Position numbers and translations under genes: made by a program. From a virus: a stretch of DNA of 46,239 bases. Location: IMG/VR virus record IMGVR_UViG_3300007345_010896, positions 1 to 46,239 of that record. One strand, given 5' to 3'. A model generated the notes under the pieces. That model ran no database searches, had not been told where the DNA came from, and saw only the letters and a list, made by a program, of their open reading frames with translations. Shown here in pieces: positions 24,991-32,579 of this stretch (positions are counted from its first letter, which is position 1; each line of letters starts with the position of its first letter).

Positions 24991-26408
24991 TGAGCCTGTG
25001 CCATGAAGAGGGCCAGTGAGTCGTCCAGGGAGTTGAAGGCGCGCGAACACCCATCCACCTGGTCGTCGAAGTGGCCGTTGGGGAACATCTTGAATTCGTT
25101 GAGCAGCGCCTCGTTCCAGGGCGCCCGGAGCATCTTCACGTTGCCGGCGTTCACTTGGGCGGCGAAGCCTGCCGCGCGTGTGGCCTTGTCCCCGCTCTCA
25201 AGCGAGAAGGTGGCCGGCACGCCGTAGAGCTTGCGGCTCAGGTGCATGACCTGCGCCTTGCCTGCCTGCCCGGGGTCCTGCGGGATCGACTGGAGGACCA
25301 TGTCGGCCTTGCCGGTGTTCCCGATCGCCGTCTCCACTTCGTCCGGGCCCATCCGCTCGCGCAGGACGTCCGCGATGTAGATGACGCCGTCCTGACTGCG
25401 GCCCAGCTTGGCGCCCACGGTCCAGTCACCCCGCTTCATCTTCGCCTCGGTTCCAGCCAAGTCCCACCCGCGCACGAACTGAAGGCCGGCGGGAAGCGCA
25501 TCGACCGTCTCGATCTTGGCGGCCTTGATGATCCCGCCGTCGCCCGGAGATGGCTGCTGCTGGTACTGCCCCGAGAAGACGTAGGGCATCGACTCGCGCA
25601 TACGGTTAAGGTCGGCGGCAGTGTGCTTCTCAGGCCACAGGGCCTCGCCGTCCTCCGACAGCGCCTCGAAGCAGACGTGCTCCCACACCTCACCATTGCC
25701 ACCCGGTCGCGGTTCTTCGCCGGGCTTGCGGCCCAGGAGCCAGCCGGCCAGGTCGCGCTCGTGCAGGCGCTGCATGATCACGATGATCGGCGTGTCCGCG
25801 CTGTTCACGCGGGACTGCAGCGTGTTGTTGAACCAGTCCAGCACGCCCTGGCGGACCGTGTCGCTGTCGGCCTCGCCCGGCTTGTGCGGGTCATCGATGA
25901 TGATCGCACCGCCAAAGCCGGGCCGAGCCTTGCCCGCGCCGAAGCCGGTCACAGTGCCCTCGGCACCGGTGGCATAGACCACCCCGCCCTTGGTTGTCCG
26001 CCAGTCGCCCTTGGCGCTGCTGTCCTTGCGCAGCTCGACCTCGGGGAAGATCTCCCCGTAGACCTCGTGCTGCACCAGCTCGCGGGTATTGGCGCTGTTG
26101 TTCAGGGCCAGTGGTGCGGCATAGCTGATGTGGATGAACTCGGAGTCCGGCACCTTGCCCAGGCACCAGGACATCCAGTTCACGACCGCCAGCTCGGTCT
26201 TCGAATACCGCGGCGGCAGGTTGATCACCAGGCGCTTGCACTCGCCCCGATAAACCCGGTCCAAGGCCGCGCACAGAGGGGCATGGTGCTTGGCCCGCAT
26301 CCACTGGAAGCCCTTCTTCCGCAGGAACGTGTAGCGGCTGTAGAAATAGAAGTCCTCCCGCGCCAGCTCGGCCGCAACCAGCTTTTGCTGAGCGGTCAGC
26401 TCGCCCAC
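24987..26408 (-). CDS. Terminase large subunit
   Basis: A 473-residue packaging motor of the psiM2 ORF9-like group. Walker A-like LPPRYSKTE lies at 64-72, a QWMRAKHHAPL entry motif before it, and the Walker B IIIDDP at 169-174 with the following His-Lys-Pro-Gly. The nuclease half has GWDLAGTE near 314-321 and HFDDQVDGCSRAF at about 446-458, with the metal-binding Asp residues. Full length for the family. It lies one base after the small subunit. Confidence 0.96.
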   Translation of the reverse strand: MGELTAQQKLVAAELAREDFYFYSRYTFLRKKGFQWMRAKHHAPLCAALDRVYRGECKRLVINLPPRYSKTELAVVNWMSWCLGKVPDSEFIHISYAAPLALNNSANTRELVQHEVYGEIFPEVELRKDSSAKGDWRTTKGGVVYATGAEGTVTGFGAGKARPGFGGAIIIDDPHKPGEADSDTVRQGVLDWFNNTLQSRVNSADTPIIVIMQRLHERDLAGWLLGRKPGEEPRPGGNGEVWEHVCFEALSEDGEALWPEKHTAADLNRMRESMPYVFSGQYQQQPSPGDGGIIKAAKIETVDALPAGLQFVRGWDLAGTEAKMKRGDWTVGAKLGRSQDGVIYIADVLRERMGPDEVETAIGNTGKADMVLQSIPQDPGQAGKAQVMHLSRKLYGVPATFSLESGDKATRAAGFAAQVNAGNVKMLRAPWNEALLNEFKMFPNGHFDDQVDGCSRAFNSLDDSLALFMAQAQ

Positions 26409-26409
26409 T

Positions 26410-26883
26410 TCACACCTCCTGCAGCAGCTTCTTCGCCTCCTCTCGGAACTTGCCGGGGGTCATGTCGGCGCTCTGGATCGGCCCACCGTTGGGGCCGCTG
26501 TGTTCGACTTGCTGGCGGTTCGTGTACGCCCCGCCTGTCTCCTTGGCCGCCTGCTCGATGAGCTGGGCCGCCAAGGCCATGTTCTTCATCCCTTCGGCCT
26601 TGTTGGCCATCCGGTTCAACGCGCGCAGTCGGACGGCTCGGTTGGCAATGGGAATGTCCGCCGTCTCGGCCTTGAAGCGCTCCCGGGTGGTGTTGAACAG
26701 CTCGACCCAGCGCTGCGCCAGCTTCCGCCCTGCGTGCTTGGTAGGGTCGTGCGATTCCACCGTCTGGCGGCTCACGGCCTGACCGAACTCAGTCTTGACC
26801 GCCTCCACCACCGTGCTGGGCGTGTCGAAGCACGCCAACTGCTGGACGATGAAGGTCTTCACCTGGGCGTCGAGCGCGGGCAT
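26410..26883 (-). CDS. Terminase small subunit, DUF2280 family
   Basis: A 157-residue DUF2280 protein; start MPALDAQVKTFIVQQLACFD, with TPSTVVEAVKTEFG and VSRQTVESHDPTKHAGRKLA (about 38-57), an HTH-like N-terminal part that would bind the packaging site. The C-terminus is helical and charged. It directly precedes the large subunit, one base apart. Confidence 0.88.
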   Translation of the reverse strand: MPALDAQVKTFIVQQLACFDTPSTVVEAVKTEFGQAVSRQTVESHDPTKHAGRKLAQRWVELFNTTRERFKAETADIPIANRAVRLRALNRMANKAEGMKNMALAAQLIEQAAKETGGAYTNRQQVEHSGPNGGPIQSADMTPGKFREEAKKLLQEV

Positions 26884-26914
26884 CTGTATTCAGCCTTGTC
26901 GTGCCAGGTCGTGC

Positions 26915-27535
26915 CTACGCCGCCCTCAGCAGGCAGGTTCCACACGACCGGGCGATGTCTAGTCTGGCCACCTCAGGCGGCCTCTGTGCTGCGTCTACGA
27001 GCTTCTGGACCTGTTCCCCTGCCCCATACCTGCGAACAACCCCGACGAACTCTTCAACGTCATGGGCTCGCATCGTCAGGGCGGCAGATCCATCCCTACG
27101 GAACTTCGGGGCACCGTACTGATCGGCCTCTTGGGCAACGTGGTAGAGCTCGTGCTCCACCAGGGCACAGAACTCCGTGTCGGTGCAGCTGGAGCAGTAA
27201 TCGGCGGCCAGGGTGATCACCACCTCAGGCACGCGCCCGAACCAGTCCACCATCTGGCGTTCCATCCGGGCCTTGTGCCACCCACCCGCCCGGAAAGCCA
27301 CTATCTCGGCCTGGCCGACAACGGTCCTGCCCTGCTTGGTGAAACAGGTGCCCGCCCAGAGGATGCCCACGTCTGCACCCTGTAGGTGCAGGTGATCGGG
27401 GTTGTGCAGGTTCCCGTCCTCGGACAGCACCTCGGCTTCGATCCACTCCCAGACATCGGGAGCAGGCCGGAACCGCATGGACATGTCTTCGAGGTCGATT
27501 TCCAGAAGATCAGGGGGTGGGAGTGGGCGGCTCAT
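26915..27535 (-). CDS. Putative phage metallopeptidase
   Basis: A 206-residue protein with the zinc-protease motif HELYH at residues 128-132 (ALVEHELYHVAQ) and a further AHDVEEFVGVVRRYG at 157-171, which matches the putative phage metallopeptidase family usually found next to terminase genes. Two Cys pairs (CSSC at 114-117, CGTC near the end) could bind another metal. Start 27535 is chosen by homology-style layout (MSRPLPPPDLL); there is no clear ribosome-binding site, and an in-frame ATG at 27619 exists. Role in assembly or host attack is unknown. Confidence 0.78.
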   Translation of the reverse strand: MSRPLPPPDLLEIDLEDMSMRFRPAPDVWEWIEAEVLSEDGNLHNPDHLHLQGADVGILWAGTCFTKQGRTVVGQAEIVAFRAGGWHKARMERQMVDWFGRVPEVVITLAADYCSSCTDTEFCALVEHELYHVAQEADQYGAPKFRRDGSAALTMRAHDVEEFVGVVRRYGAGEQVQKLVDAAQRPPEVARLDIARSCGTCLLRAA

Positions 27536-27619
27536 GCGACGTTGGACGGAAATTCCGCAAGTGGACCTATCAGTTTGGACGTTGTCTGCTACCCCCACAC
27601 CCACTGGAAGAAGAGACAC

Positions 27620-27709
27620 ATGGAAATCACGTTACCGGGCATTTCTATGCTCATTTCAGCAATCACCGGGGCGGCCGCCGTCTACCTGAAATACCGGCGC
27701 AAGAAGTGA
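27620..27709 (+). CDS. Tiny membrane peptide on the opposite strand
   Basis: A 29-residue frame starting MEITLPGISMLISAITGAAA and ending with a basic YRRKK, i.e. one membrane helix with a positive cytoplasmic end. GGAAGAAGAG precedes the ATG. It is encoded against the late operon between spanin and metallopeptidase genes. It resembles the very short single-helix proteins often found in phage lysis regions, but this is only shape. Confidence 0.4.
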   Translation: MEITLPGISMLISAITGAAAVYLKYRRKK

Positions 27710-27723
27710 GGGGGTGCGCCGGC

Positions 27724-28005
27724 TCAGGGCTTATCGCCCGGGGCCGGCTTCCCCTGCACCTGCTCGATCGCGTCGAACTGGGCCTCGTACTGGATAAGGC
27801 AGCGCTTCCGGCCGTTGCTGACCTCGAACACTGCCGACGGCCTGCCTTCTCGCTCCCAGGTGCAGCGCTTCCGCAGCGCGGGGTCGATAGGCACATAGGT
27901 GGCTACCGGCACCTGCATCACGGTCGGTGGCGGAGGGTTCTGCTTGGGAGCCGCCGATTGGCACGCCGTCAGGAGGACCGCCGCGGCGATCACGATATGT
28001 CGCAT
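27724..28005 (-). CDS. Outer-membrane spanin lipoprotein (Rz1-like)
   Basis: A 93-residue lipoprotein. The signal peptide MRHIVIAAAVLLTAC ends in the lipobox LTAC with Cys15, followed by a Pro-rich stretch (NPPPPTVMQVP). o-Spanins tether to the inner-membrane spanin to fuse the membranes at the last step of lysis. It starts one base after the i-spanin gene ends; the pair is consecutive and not nested. Confidence 0.85.
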   Translation of the reverse strand: MRHIVIAAAVLLTACQSAAPKQNPPPPTVMQVPVATYVPIDPALRKRCTWEREGRPSAVFEVSNGRKRCLIQYEAQFDAIEQVQGKPAPGDKP

Positions 28006-28006
28006 G

Positions 28007-28489
28007 TCAGTACCCCTTCAGGGCCGGGCAGGCCGAGTCGAGCAGCTCCAATGCCGCCTTGCAGGTATCAGGGCGGTCCTGGTATCGCTCCTTCCAGGTC
28101 ATCGCGTCCCGTTCAGAGGCCTCGATCTTGCCAGCGAGGTCGTTCAGTGCCCTCGCGCTTTCATCCCTCAGGCGTTCGAGCTTGTCAGCCTCAGCCCGCA
28201 ACGCGGTTGCCACCTCCGCGAGGCGGGCGTCTCTTGCGTCCACGTCCGCCTGCAGCCTCGTGGAGTCGGCGCGCCAGTCGGCCCGCACCTTCACGACCTC
28301 CGCGCTCAGCTCTTGGATGCGCTGCTCCCGCTCATAGGCCGTCAGTCCAGAGACCAGGCAGCCGAAGGCCAGGACCGCGCAGAAAGACTTCATTAAGCTG
28401 CCCGGCTTTCGGAGCCACTGAACGATCCCTGTGGCCCAGCCAACTAGGAGGCCCCAGAGGGCGGAGAGGAATCGAAGAATGCTCGTCAT
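28007..28489 (-). CDS. Inner-membrane spanin (Rz-like)
   Basis: A 160-residue protein with a hydrophobic helix near residues 34-52 (SFCAVLAFGCLVSGLTAY) and then a long charged coiled coil (55-135). That is the layout of an Rz-type i-spanin spanning the periplasm. The N-terminal 30 residues add a second weak hydrophobic stretch. Four-base overlap with the holin-like gene. Confidence 0.8.
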   Translation of the reverse strand: MTSILRFLSALWGLLVGWATGIVQWLRKPGSLMKSFCAVLAFGCLVSGLTAYEREQRIQELSAEVVKVRADWRADSTRLQADVDARDARLAEVATALRAEADKLERLRDESARALNDLAGKIEASERDAMTWKERYQDRPDTCKAALELLDSACPALKGY

Positions 28490-28941
28490 GGGGTGGTGCC
28501 TCCATTGGCGCCGGTGACCCTTTCAACCAACTTGAGGTAGCTCGGCAACATGCGCCGGATGACGACGCCCGAGATGCCAGCCAGGGGCAACTGAGGTGCG
28601 CCAGCCAGCGAGGGGAATACAGCAGCGGCCACGGCGATGACCCAAGCGGCGAGGATGGCGTACCCAATTACGGCCACGGCCAGCGCCAGCAGCCTGGCTA
28701 CGCTCTGGAACCACCGGCGACCACGGGGCCGGGCAGCGTCAGCCGACACTCGCTCTGCGTCCTTCTCCGGTAGCAGCAGCACACCGATGAGTGCGCCAGC
28801 AATGGCCACCAGCAGCACGGACTGCGGTACGCCGAGGATCACCCGCTCAGCCTGCCGTAGGGCATCGGCCGTCGCCGGCCCCACCACCGCGGCGGTGAAA
28901 GTGCCCACGACGGTCTTGAGAGTGCTCACGGGTTCAGTCAT
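28486..28941 (-). CDS. Holin-like membrane protein
   Basis: A 151-residue protein with hydrophobic segments at about 42-58 (VLLVAIAGALIGVLLL) and 84-112, perhaps a third near 116-127, and charged termini. Position between endolysin and spanin genes indicates the holin, which would release or activate the endolysin. No holin family is recognised by sequence. Overlaps the endolysin stop as ATGA. Confidence 0.65.
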   Translation of the reverse strand: MTEPVSTLKTVVGTFTAAVVGPATADALRQAERVILGVPQSVLLVAIAGALIGVLLLPEKDAERVSADAARPRGRRWFQSVARLLALAVAVIGYAILAAWVIAVAAAVFPSLAGAPQLPLAGISGVVIRRMLPSYLKLVERVTGANGGTTP

Positions 28942-29498
28942 CGGCCTATCAACCTTGCGTATCCGGCCTTCGCCAGCTTCAACTTCTGCCTGCGGTCGTC
29001 CAGGCCGTTCGGCATGGCCTTGCTCGTGGGCGAGCCGAGATTCACGGCCCGGCTGACAGCCAGCACGTCGTCCTTGTCGGCCCACGTGTTGATGAAATCT
29101 CGCTGCCAGAAGTACCCGGCTGCCAGTGCGGCGTCAGGCAGCGAGGCGACCATGTCTGGGTTGCGGACGGCGCGATCGTCGTCGTAGATGGCCCGGCTGT
29201 ACTTCTCGTAGTTGTCGCGGCCGGTGAGCTGGATGCCCCCGCGGCCACGGAACCGGAAGCCATCGCCAGGCTGGGTGTTGCCCAGGTCACTGCGGCCTTC
29301 ATACCGGGTCTGCGCAGGGGTCGGCCCCCACAGTTCCTTGAGCCAGCGCCCGGTTCCGCTCTCATGCGCTACCTGCGCCAGGAAGTGGCACACGCGAAGC
29401 TCGGTGTTGATGCCGAAGCGATGACAGGCCTGCTCAAGGGCCAGCGCCAACGCCGGCGAGAACCCCATCCCGGCGGCGACTGTTTCGATGCTCACCAT
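28938..29498 (-). CDS. Endolysin, GH19 chitinase-like
   Basis: A 186-residue glycoside hydrolase family 19 protein that cuts peptidoglycan sugars. The motif CHFLAQVAHESGTGRWLKE (37-55) supplies the catalytic Glu46 and a second Glu near 55, and FRFRGRGGIQLTGRDNY (81-97) forms the substrate groove. No signal peptide, so export depends on the holin. Start ATG 29498 lies 14 bases from the tRNA 3' end. Confidence 0.92.
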   Translation of the reverse strand: MVSIETVAAGMGFSPALALALEQACHRFGINTELRVCHFLAQVAHESGTGRWLKELWGPTPAQTRYEGRSDLGNTQPGDGFRFRGRGGIQLTGRDNYEKYSRAIYDDDRAVRNPDMVASLPDAALAAGYFWQRDFINTWADKDDVLAVSRAVNLGSPTSKAMPNGLDDRRQKLKLAKAGYARLIGR

Positions 29499-29512
29499 GG
29501 TGTCCTCTGTAC

Positions 29513-29587
29513 TGGTAGCAGCGGCCCGATTCGAACGGGCGACCTCCGGGATATGAGCCCGGCGAGATACCGCTCCTCCACGCTGCA
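29513..29587 (-). tRNA. tRNA-fMet (CAU), initiator type
   Basis: A 75-base cloverleaf with encoded CCA. Acceptor TGCAGCG pairs with CGCTGC over six pairs, leaving a U1-U72 mismatch; anticodon stem CCGGG/CCCGG with loop CTCATAT, anticodon CAT; T arm GCCCG-TTCGAAT-CGGGC. All three initiator marks are present: unpaired 1-72, A11-U24 in the D stem, and three G-C pairs (29-31 with 39-41) closing the anticodon stem. An elongator tRNA-Met or a tRNA-Ile2 would not show these. Confidence 0.92.
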
Positions 29588-29651
29588 ATGGGTGCCCGCC
29601 CCGCTGCCGGCTTGGCGCGAGGGTTGATCCGGTCGGGGAAGCGGGCATAGC

Positions 29652-29726
29652 TGGAGCGGGCCATGGGATTCGAACCCATGTGGTCAGCTTGGAAGGCTGA
29701 TGCCTTAGCCACTCGGCCAGGCCCGC
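29652..29726 (-). tRNA. tRNA-Gly (UCC)
   Basis: A 75-base cloverleaf with encoded CCA and discriminator U, as in tRNA-Gly. Acceptor GCGGGCC/GGCCCGC is fully paired; anticodon stem TCAGC/GCTGA holds loop CTTCCAA with anticodon TCC; T arm ATGGG-TTCGAAT-CCCAT. It reads GGA, a rare codon in high-G+C hosts that is used in the A+T-richer tail-fibre and accessory genes here. The 64-base spacer to the next tRNA holds nothing I recognise. Confidence 0.95.
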
Positions 29727-29731
29727 ACAAG

Positions 29732-29757
29732 AAAAAGCCCCGCTCGATGGCGGGGCT
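29732..29757 (-). terminator. Intrinsic terminator between Q-like gene and tRNAs (tR'-like)
   Basis: On the reverse strand AGCCCCGC, a six-base loop and GCGGGGCT form a perfect 8-bp stem (29736-29757) followed by TTTTCTT. It would stop transcripts leaving the Q-like gene, before the tRNA, lysis and structural genes. Placement equals lambda tR', the target of Q antitermination. Confidence 0.9.
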
Positions 29758-29843
29758 GATGAGTTTGGCCGGTGGCCAAGTCTCGCGATGTTGATGATTC
29801 TGAGCCTTATCGCATGGACTCCGCAACACCACACTTTCGAACG

Positions 29844-30557
29844 CTATGCGGCGCGCGCCTCAGGGAACCCGCCCCCATTGCTCAGCGCGCGCGAAAACTG
29901 GCGAGCCGCAACTTCCCCTGCCTGGTTCATTTCAGCCAGCAGCCACTCAAACACCATCTTCCACCGCTTCGGATATGCCGAGGGATCGCACCTCATCGCC
30001 AGCGCCCGCCGGCGATCCGGCAGCGGCTCGATTCCGGTGCACCTGCAATCCTTGCAGCCCATGTCGTTGACGATTCCGGCGCCCGAGCATGCCGGGCAGC
30101 GGTTGCCGCTGGCCAGCTCCAGCACCACGGCATCGACCATCCGGGAGAGGTGCTGATAGGTATTCTTCGGCCAGGCCTGCGCCCGCGCCAGCACCACCGC
30201 GGCCTCACGATCCCGAAGGATCCGCCGCTGAGCGTCGGACATGCTGCGTCGGCTGAGGCTGACCATCTCCCTGGAGAAGCTCAGATCATCCTCGGCCTCA
30301 GCCAGCGCCCGTGCGCGGCGGGTGAACTCCGGACGCACGATTGCGAGCACGGCCTCGGCCAGCTTGCCGCGGTGCCGGATGGCACCATCAGGCAAGTACA
30401 CCGCCTCCATCACTTCCCGCCCAAGTCCGGCCGGCACCATACCCAGCGCGGCGGCGATATCGGACGTGGTCAGGCTCGGGGCGCCCCCACCCTGCCCTAC
30501 GTCGAAGCGCACGGTCTGCGCGTTCAGTCGGGCCAGCATCTCGCGGCGGTCAACCAT
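29844..30557 (-). CDS. Antitermination protein Q-like
   Basis: A 237-residue protein, probably the late antiterminator. A zinc motif CPACSGAGIV...CKDC..TG spans residues 154-175 (Cys154, Cys157, Cys168, Cys171), followed by the helix RRALAMRCDPSAYPKRWKMVFEWL, the pattern of Q-type antiterminators. It is the last gene of a lambda-like nin region (ninB, DUF1364, rusA, Q) and the next element is an intrinsic terminator. Position is the stronger evidence; sequence similarity is only moderate. A weak promoter-like GATAAG lies in the 86-bp gap after it. Confidence 0.65.
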   Translation of the reverse strand: MVDRREMLARLNAQTVRFDVGQGGGAPSLTTSDIAAALGMVPAGLGREVMEAVYLPDGAIRHRGKLAEAVLAIVRPEFTRRARALAEAEDDLSFSREMVSLSRRSMSDAQRRILRDREAAVVLARAQAWPKNTYQHLSRMVDAVVLELASGNRCPACSGAGIVNDMGCKDCRCTGIEPLPDRRRALAMRCDPSAYPKRWKMVFEWLLAEMNQAGEVAARQFSRALSNGGGFPEARAA

Positions 30558-30786
30558 GTGTGTTCTCTCCTGGGGTGGTGCTGGTGGTAGAAATGCCGCG
30601 CGCGCTCGCCAGTGCGGCGCGCCATCGGTAGGCGGTGGCTCTGTGCATCCCGAAGTCGTCCTGCAGCTCTTTGACGCTTGGCAGGCGACTCCGGTACTTG
30701 TCAGCGATCCGGCAGGCGACGACGAGGCTCACAATTGCCGTCCCGCGCGGTCCGCCCACTTGCTCGGTGTAGGGATTGGCCGTCAC
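30550..30786 (-). CDS. Small helix-turn-helix protein
   Basis: A 78-residue protein with GTG start (GTGA overlap with rusA). Residues 40-62, LPSVKELQDDFGMHRATAYRW, read as a helix-turn-helix DNA-binding motif. It overlaps the Q-like start by eight bases. Likely a small regulator; target unknown. Confidence 0.65.
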   Translation of the reverse strand: MTANPYTEQVGGPRGTAIVSLVVACRIADKYRSRLPSVKELQDDFGMHRATAYRWRAALASARGISTTSTTPGENTHG

Positions 30787-31223
30787 ATGCCGATCCTCTC
30801 GATCTCGATCACGCACCCAGGTACGTCGAGGGCATCTGCGCCCTCCCCCGGATAGCGCTTGGCAGCGAGGAATTCCACGACCCGGGCGTCATCTCGCCAG
30901 ATCCCTGCGTCGGTCAACGCGTCCTCGGTCGATCGGACCAGCTTGGAGAGGTCCGGCAGCTTGCATGGGAACACCGTGCGTCGCTTCGGGGCGCTGAGCG
31001 GCTTGTGGAGGGTGAACGTCATCCGGACCGCGAGCGGCTCATCAAGCATCTGTAGCCCGAGCTGGATGCGCAGCTGCTGGGCCGCCAGCTTCACGTCCTG
31101 CCGCCACGGCCGGACCTTCTTCGACGACTCAGCTAGGATCGCCCGGCCGCTCTTGGCCAGGCCCTTGAACGACTTGCTGCCCTGCGGCGCGGGCGAGCCA
31201 TAGACCACGATCCGGATGATCAT
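30783..31223 (-). CDS. rusA: RusA-family Holliday junction resolvase
   Basis: A 146-residue crossover junction endodeoxyribonuclease. It begins MIIRIVVYGSPAPQGSKSFK, the typical N-terminus, and has the family pattern KLPDLSKLVRSTEDALTDAGIWRDDARV (89-116), with the metal-binding Asp residues in PDLSKL, EDALT and DDARV. Lambda carries Rap at this place; RusA-type enzymes often replace it. Length is close to the usual 120-140. Confidence 0.93.
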   Translation of the reverse strand: MIIRIVVYGSPAPQGSKSFKGLAKSGRAILAESSKKVRPWRQDVKLAAQQLRIQLGLQMLDEPLAVRMTFTLHKPLSAPKRRTVFPCKLPDLSKLVRSTEDALTDAGIWRDDARVVEFLAAKRYPGEGADALDVPGCVIEIERIGM

Positions 31224-31528
31224 GCGGCCACCTGGATCACGCCCATCTGCCACAGGGCCAGCATCGTGCGCTCGTGCCCGCGCAGCCAGATTTCGGCCTT
31301 CTCCTCGCGGGTGAAGCGCTTGCCTTGGTCCAGTTCGCGGTGGCAAGGCCTGCAGCCCGCTGCCACGAAGCAGTCGTGCGCCTTCAGACCGCCGCCCTTG
31401 CCGTGCCGACTCTGGTTGCTGTGCGCGGGCTCGCCGAAGCCACCCTCACAGCACCCGTCGATCTGCAGGGTGCACTCGACCTGATACACGGCGTCCAACA
31501 GCGCGCGGTCGCGGTAGTTCCCGTGCAT
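31220..31528 (-). CDS. DUF1364 (NinG-region) protein
   Basis: A 102-residue protein with pattern C-T-L-Q, then a His in AHSNQSRHGKGGGLKAHDCFVAAGC and CRPCHRELDQGKRF, the DUF1364 signature of Cys/His metal binding, related in layout to HNH proteins and found in nin-like regions. Start 31528 (MHGNYRDRALL) is tentative; 31546 is also in frame. It lies head to head with the forward gene at 31579. Confidence 0.75.
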   Translation of the reverse strand: MHGNYRDRALLDAVYQVECTLQIDGCCEGGFGEPAHSNQSRHGKGGGLKAHDCFVAAGCRPCHRELDQGKRFTREEKAEIWLRGHERTMLALWQMGVIQVAA

Positions 31529-31578
31529 CAGACCATACCCCCGCATACAATCGCGCCATTCAGCACAGGGGATGTGGC

Positions 31579-32190
31579 ATGGCGGATCCAATCAATTACT
31601 GCAGCTGGCTCGTCAAGAGCTTCTGCGTGACGCAAAGCGAGTGGGCATCTTGGACACAAGCCGTTACCTCGGTGCTGGCAATAGCGGCCGCGGCGAGAAT
31701 TGCCACAAGCCAAGAGCGGCGCTCCATTGCCCGCAGAACGGATGTCGTCGTAAACCTCATCTCCATGGCCGATATCGTCGGAGGCAGCATCCCATTCGCC
31801 TCTGTAGGTGATTTTGGCTACCTTTCGAAACAGCTTGGTCGCCGCAGTCCGACCGCACAGATCAAACTCGACCTGGACCAGATCCAGAAAGCTCTTCGCT
31901 CTGTCGAGCTTCACGATTTGCCCGATTACAGACTTCTGCCGCAAGTGACGAAAGCCGCACAAGCCTGCACAGACCTTCTCGATCTGGTTGATGAGGTTCC
32001 CGAAGGCCACTTCATCGCTAACCAAGCGTTTCTCCAGCGTCTTAGCGCGGGACAGAGAACGCTGAAAAATGCTTACGAACAAGCATCGGAAATTGGCAAT
32101 AGCGTGGCACCTTGGCGGCCCATTGAATGGATGCTTCGGCACTATCGGCGCGCACGATTGAAGAAAAGGCTGAATCACGCGGCCTCCTGA
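31579..32190 (+). CDS. Forward-strand accessory protein with one membrane helix
   Basis: A 203-residue protein starting MADPINYCSWLVKSFCVTQS; one hydrophobic segment at about 27-42 (AVTSVLAIAAAARIA), then a soluble, mostly helical rest. AGGGG precedes ATG 31579. It is inserted between DUF1364 and ninB against the direction of the early operon and its end overlaps ninB by 16 bases. Base composition is lower in G+C than its neighbours. Such solitary membrane-anchored genes often change host properties during lysogeny, for example superinfection exclusion; not shown here. Confidence 0.7.
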   Translation: MADPINYCSWLVKSFCVTQSEWASWTQAVTSVLAIAAAARIATSQERRSIARRTDVVVNLISMADIVGGSIPFASVGDFGYLSKQLGRRSPTAQIKLDLDQIQKALRSVELHDLPDYRLLPQVTKAAQACTDLLDLVDEVPEGHFIANQAFLQRLSAGQRTLKNAYEQASEIGNSVAPWRPIEWMLRHYRRARLKKRLNHAAS

Positions 32191-32579
32191 AAGTCACGCG
32201 GGTTGAAACCCAACCCAAGCAGAACCGTGTCAGACCAACGCACCGGCCGCGCGCGCATGCCCTGCTCTTCCGGGTGGTCACCGACGTGGACCAGCACAGT
32301 GATGGCGTCGCAGGCCAGTGACTTGGTCAGCTTCAGGCTGGATCCGCCTAGCATGATGTGACCCGGGGCGCCCTGCCCCCGGTCGATCGCCGGCATCAGG
32401 CGCCAGCCCAGCATCGTGCCGGCCACCATGTGGCGCCAGTCGTCCTTGGTGAGGCGCTGGCCGTGCCATGACAGACCCGCGGCCAGGTCGCCGCAGATGG
32501 CGTTGAGCATGCGCTGCTGCTTGGGGGTCATCATGCCCTCGCCGCGCTGCTGCCAGTCGGAGGGCTGGAGCGCGCTCAC
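32175..32579 (-). CDS. ninB: NinB-type recombination mediator
   Basis: A 134-residue NinB (Orf) family protein, in lambda a mediator that binds single-stranded DNA and aids RecBCD-independent recombination. Signs are WRHMVAGTMLGWRLMPAIDRGQG (48-70) and LGGSSLKLTKSLACDAI (77-93). It lies upstream of DUF1364, rusA and the Q-like gene, the lambda order. Confidence 0.9.
   Translation of the reverse strand: MSALQPSDWQQRGEGMMTPKQQRMLNAICGDLAAGLSWHGQRLTKDDWRHMVAGTMLGWRLMPAIDRGQGAPGHIMLGGSSLKLTKSLACDAITVLVHVGDHPEEQGMRARPVRWSDTVLLGLGFNPRDFQEAA

Noticed and set aside
25071-26561. 496-codon open frame on the forward strand
   Set aside because: Antisense to the terminase large subunit, which has intact motifs; composition is typical of a shadow frame.
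29588-29651. Possible third tRNA between the two
   Set aside because: The 64-base spacer lacks a T arm and cannot form a cloverleaf.
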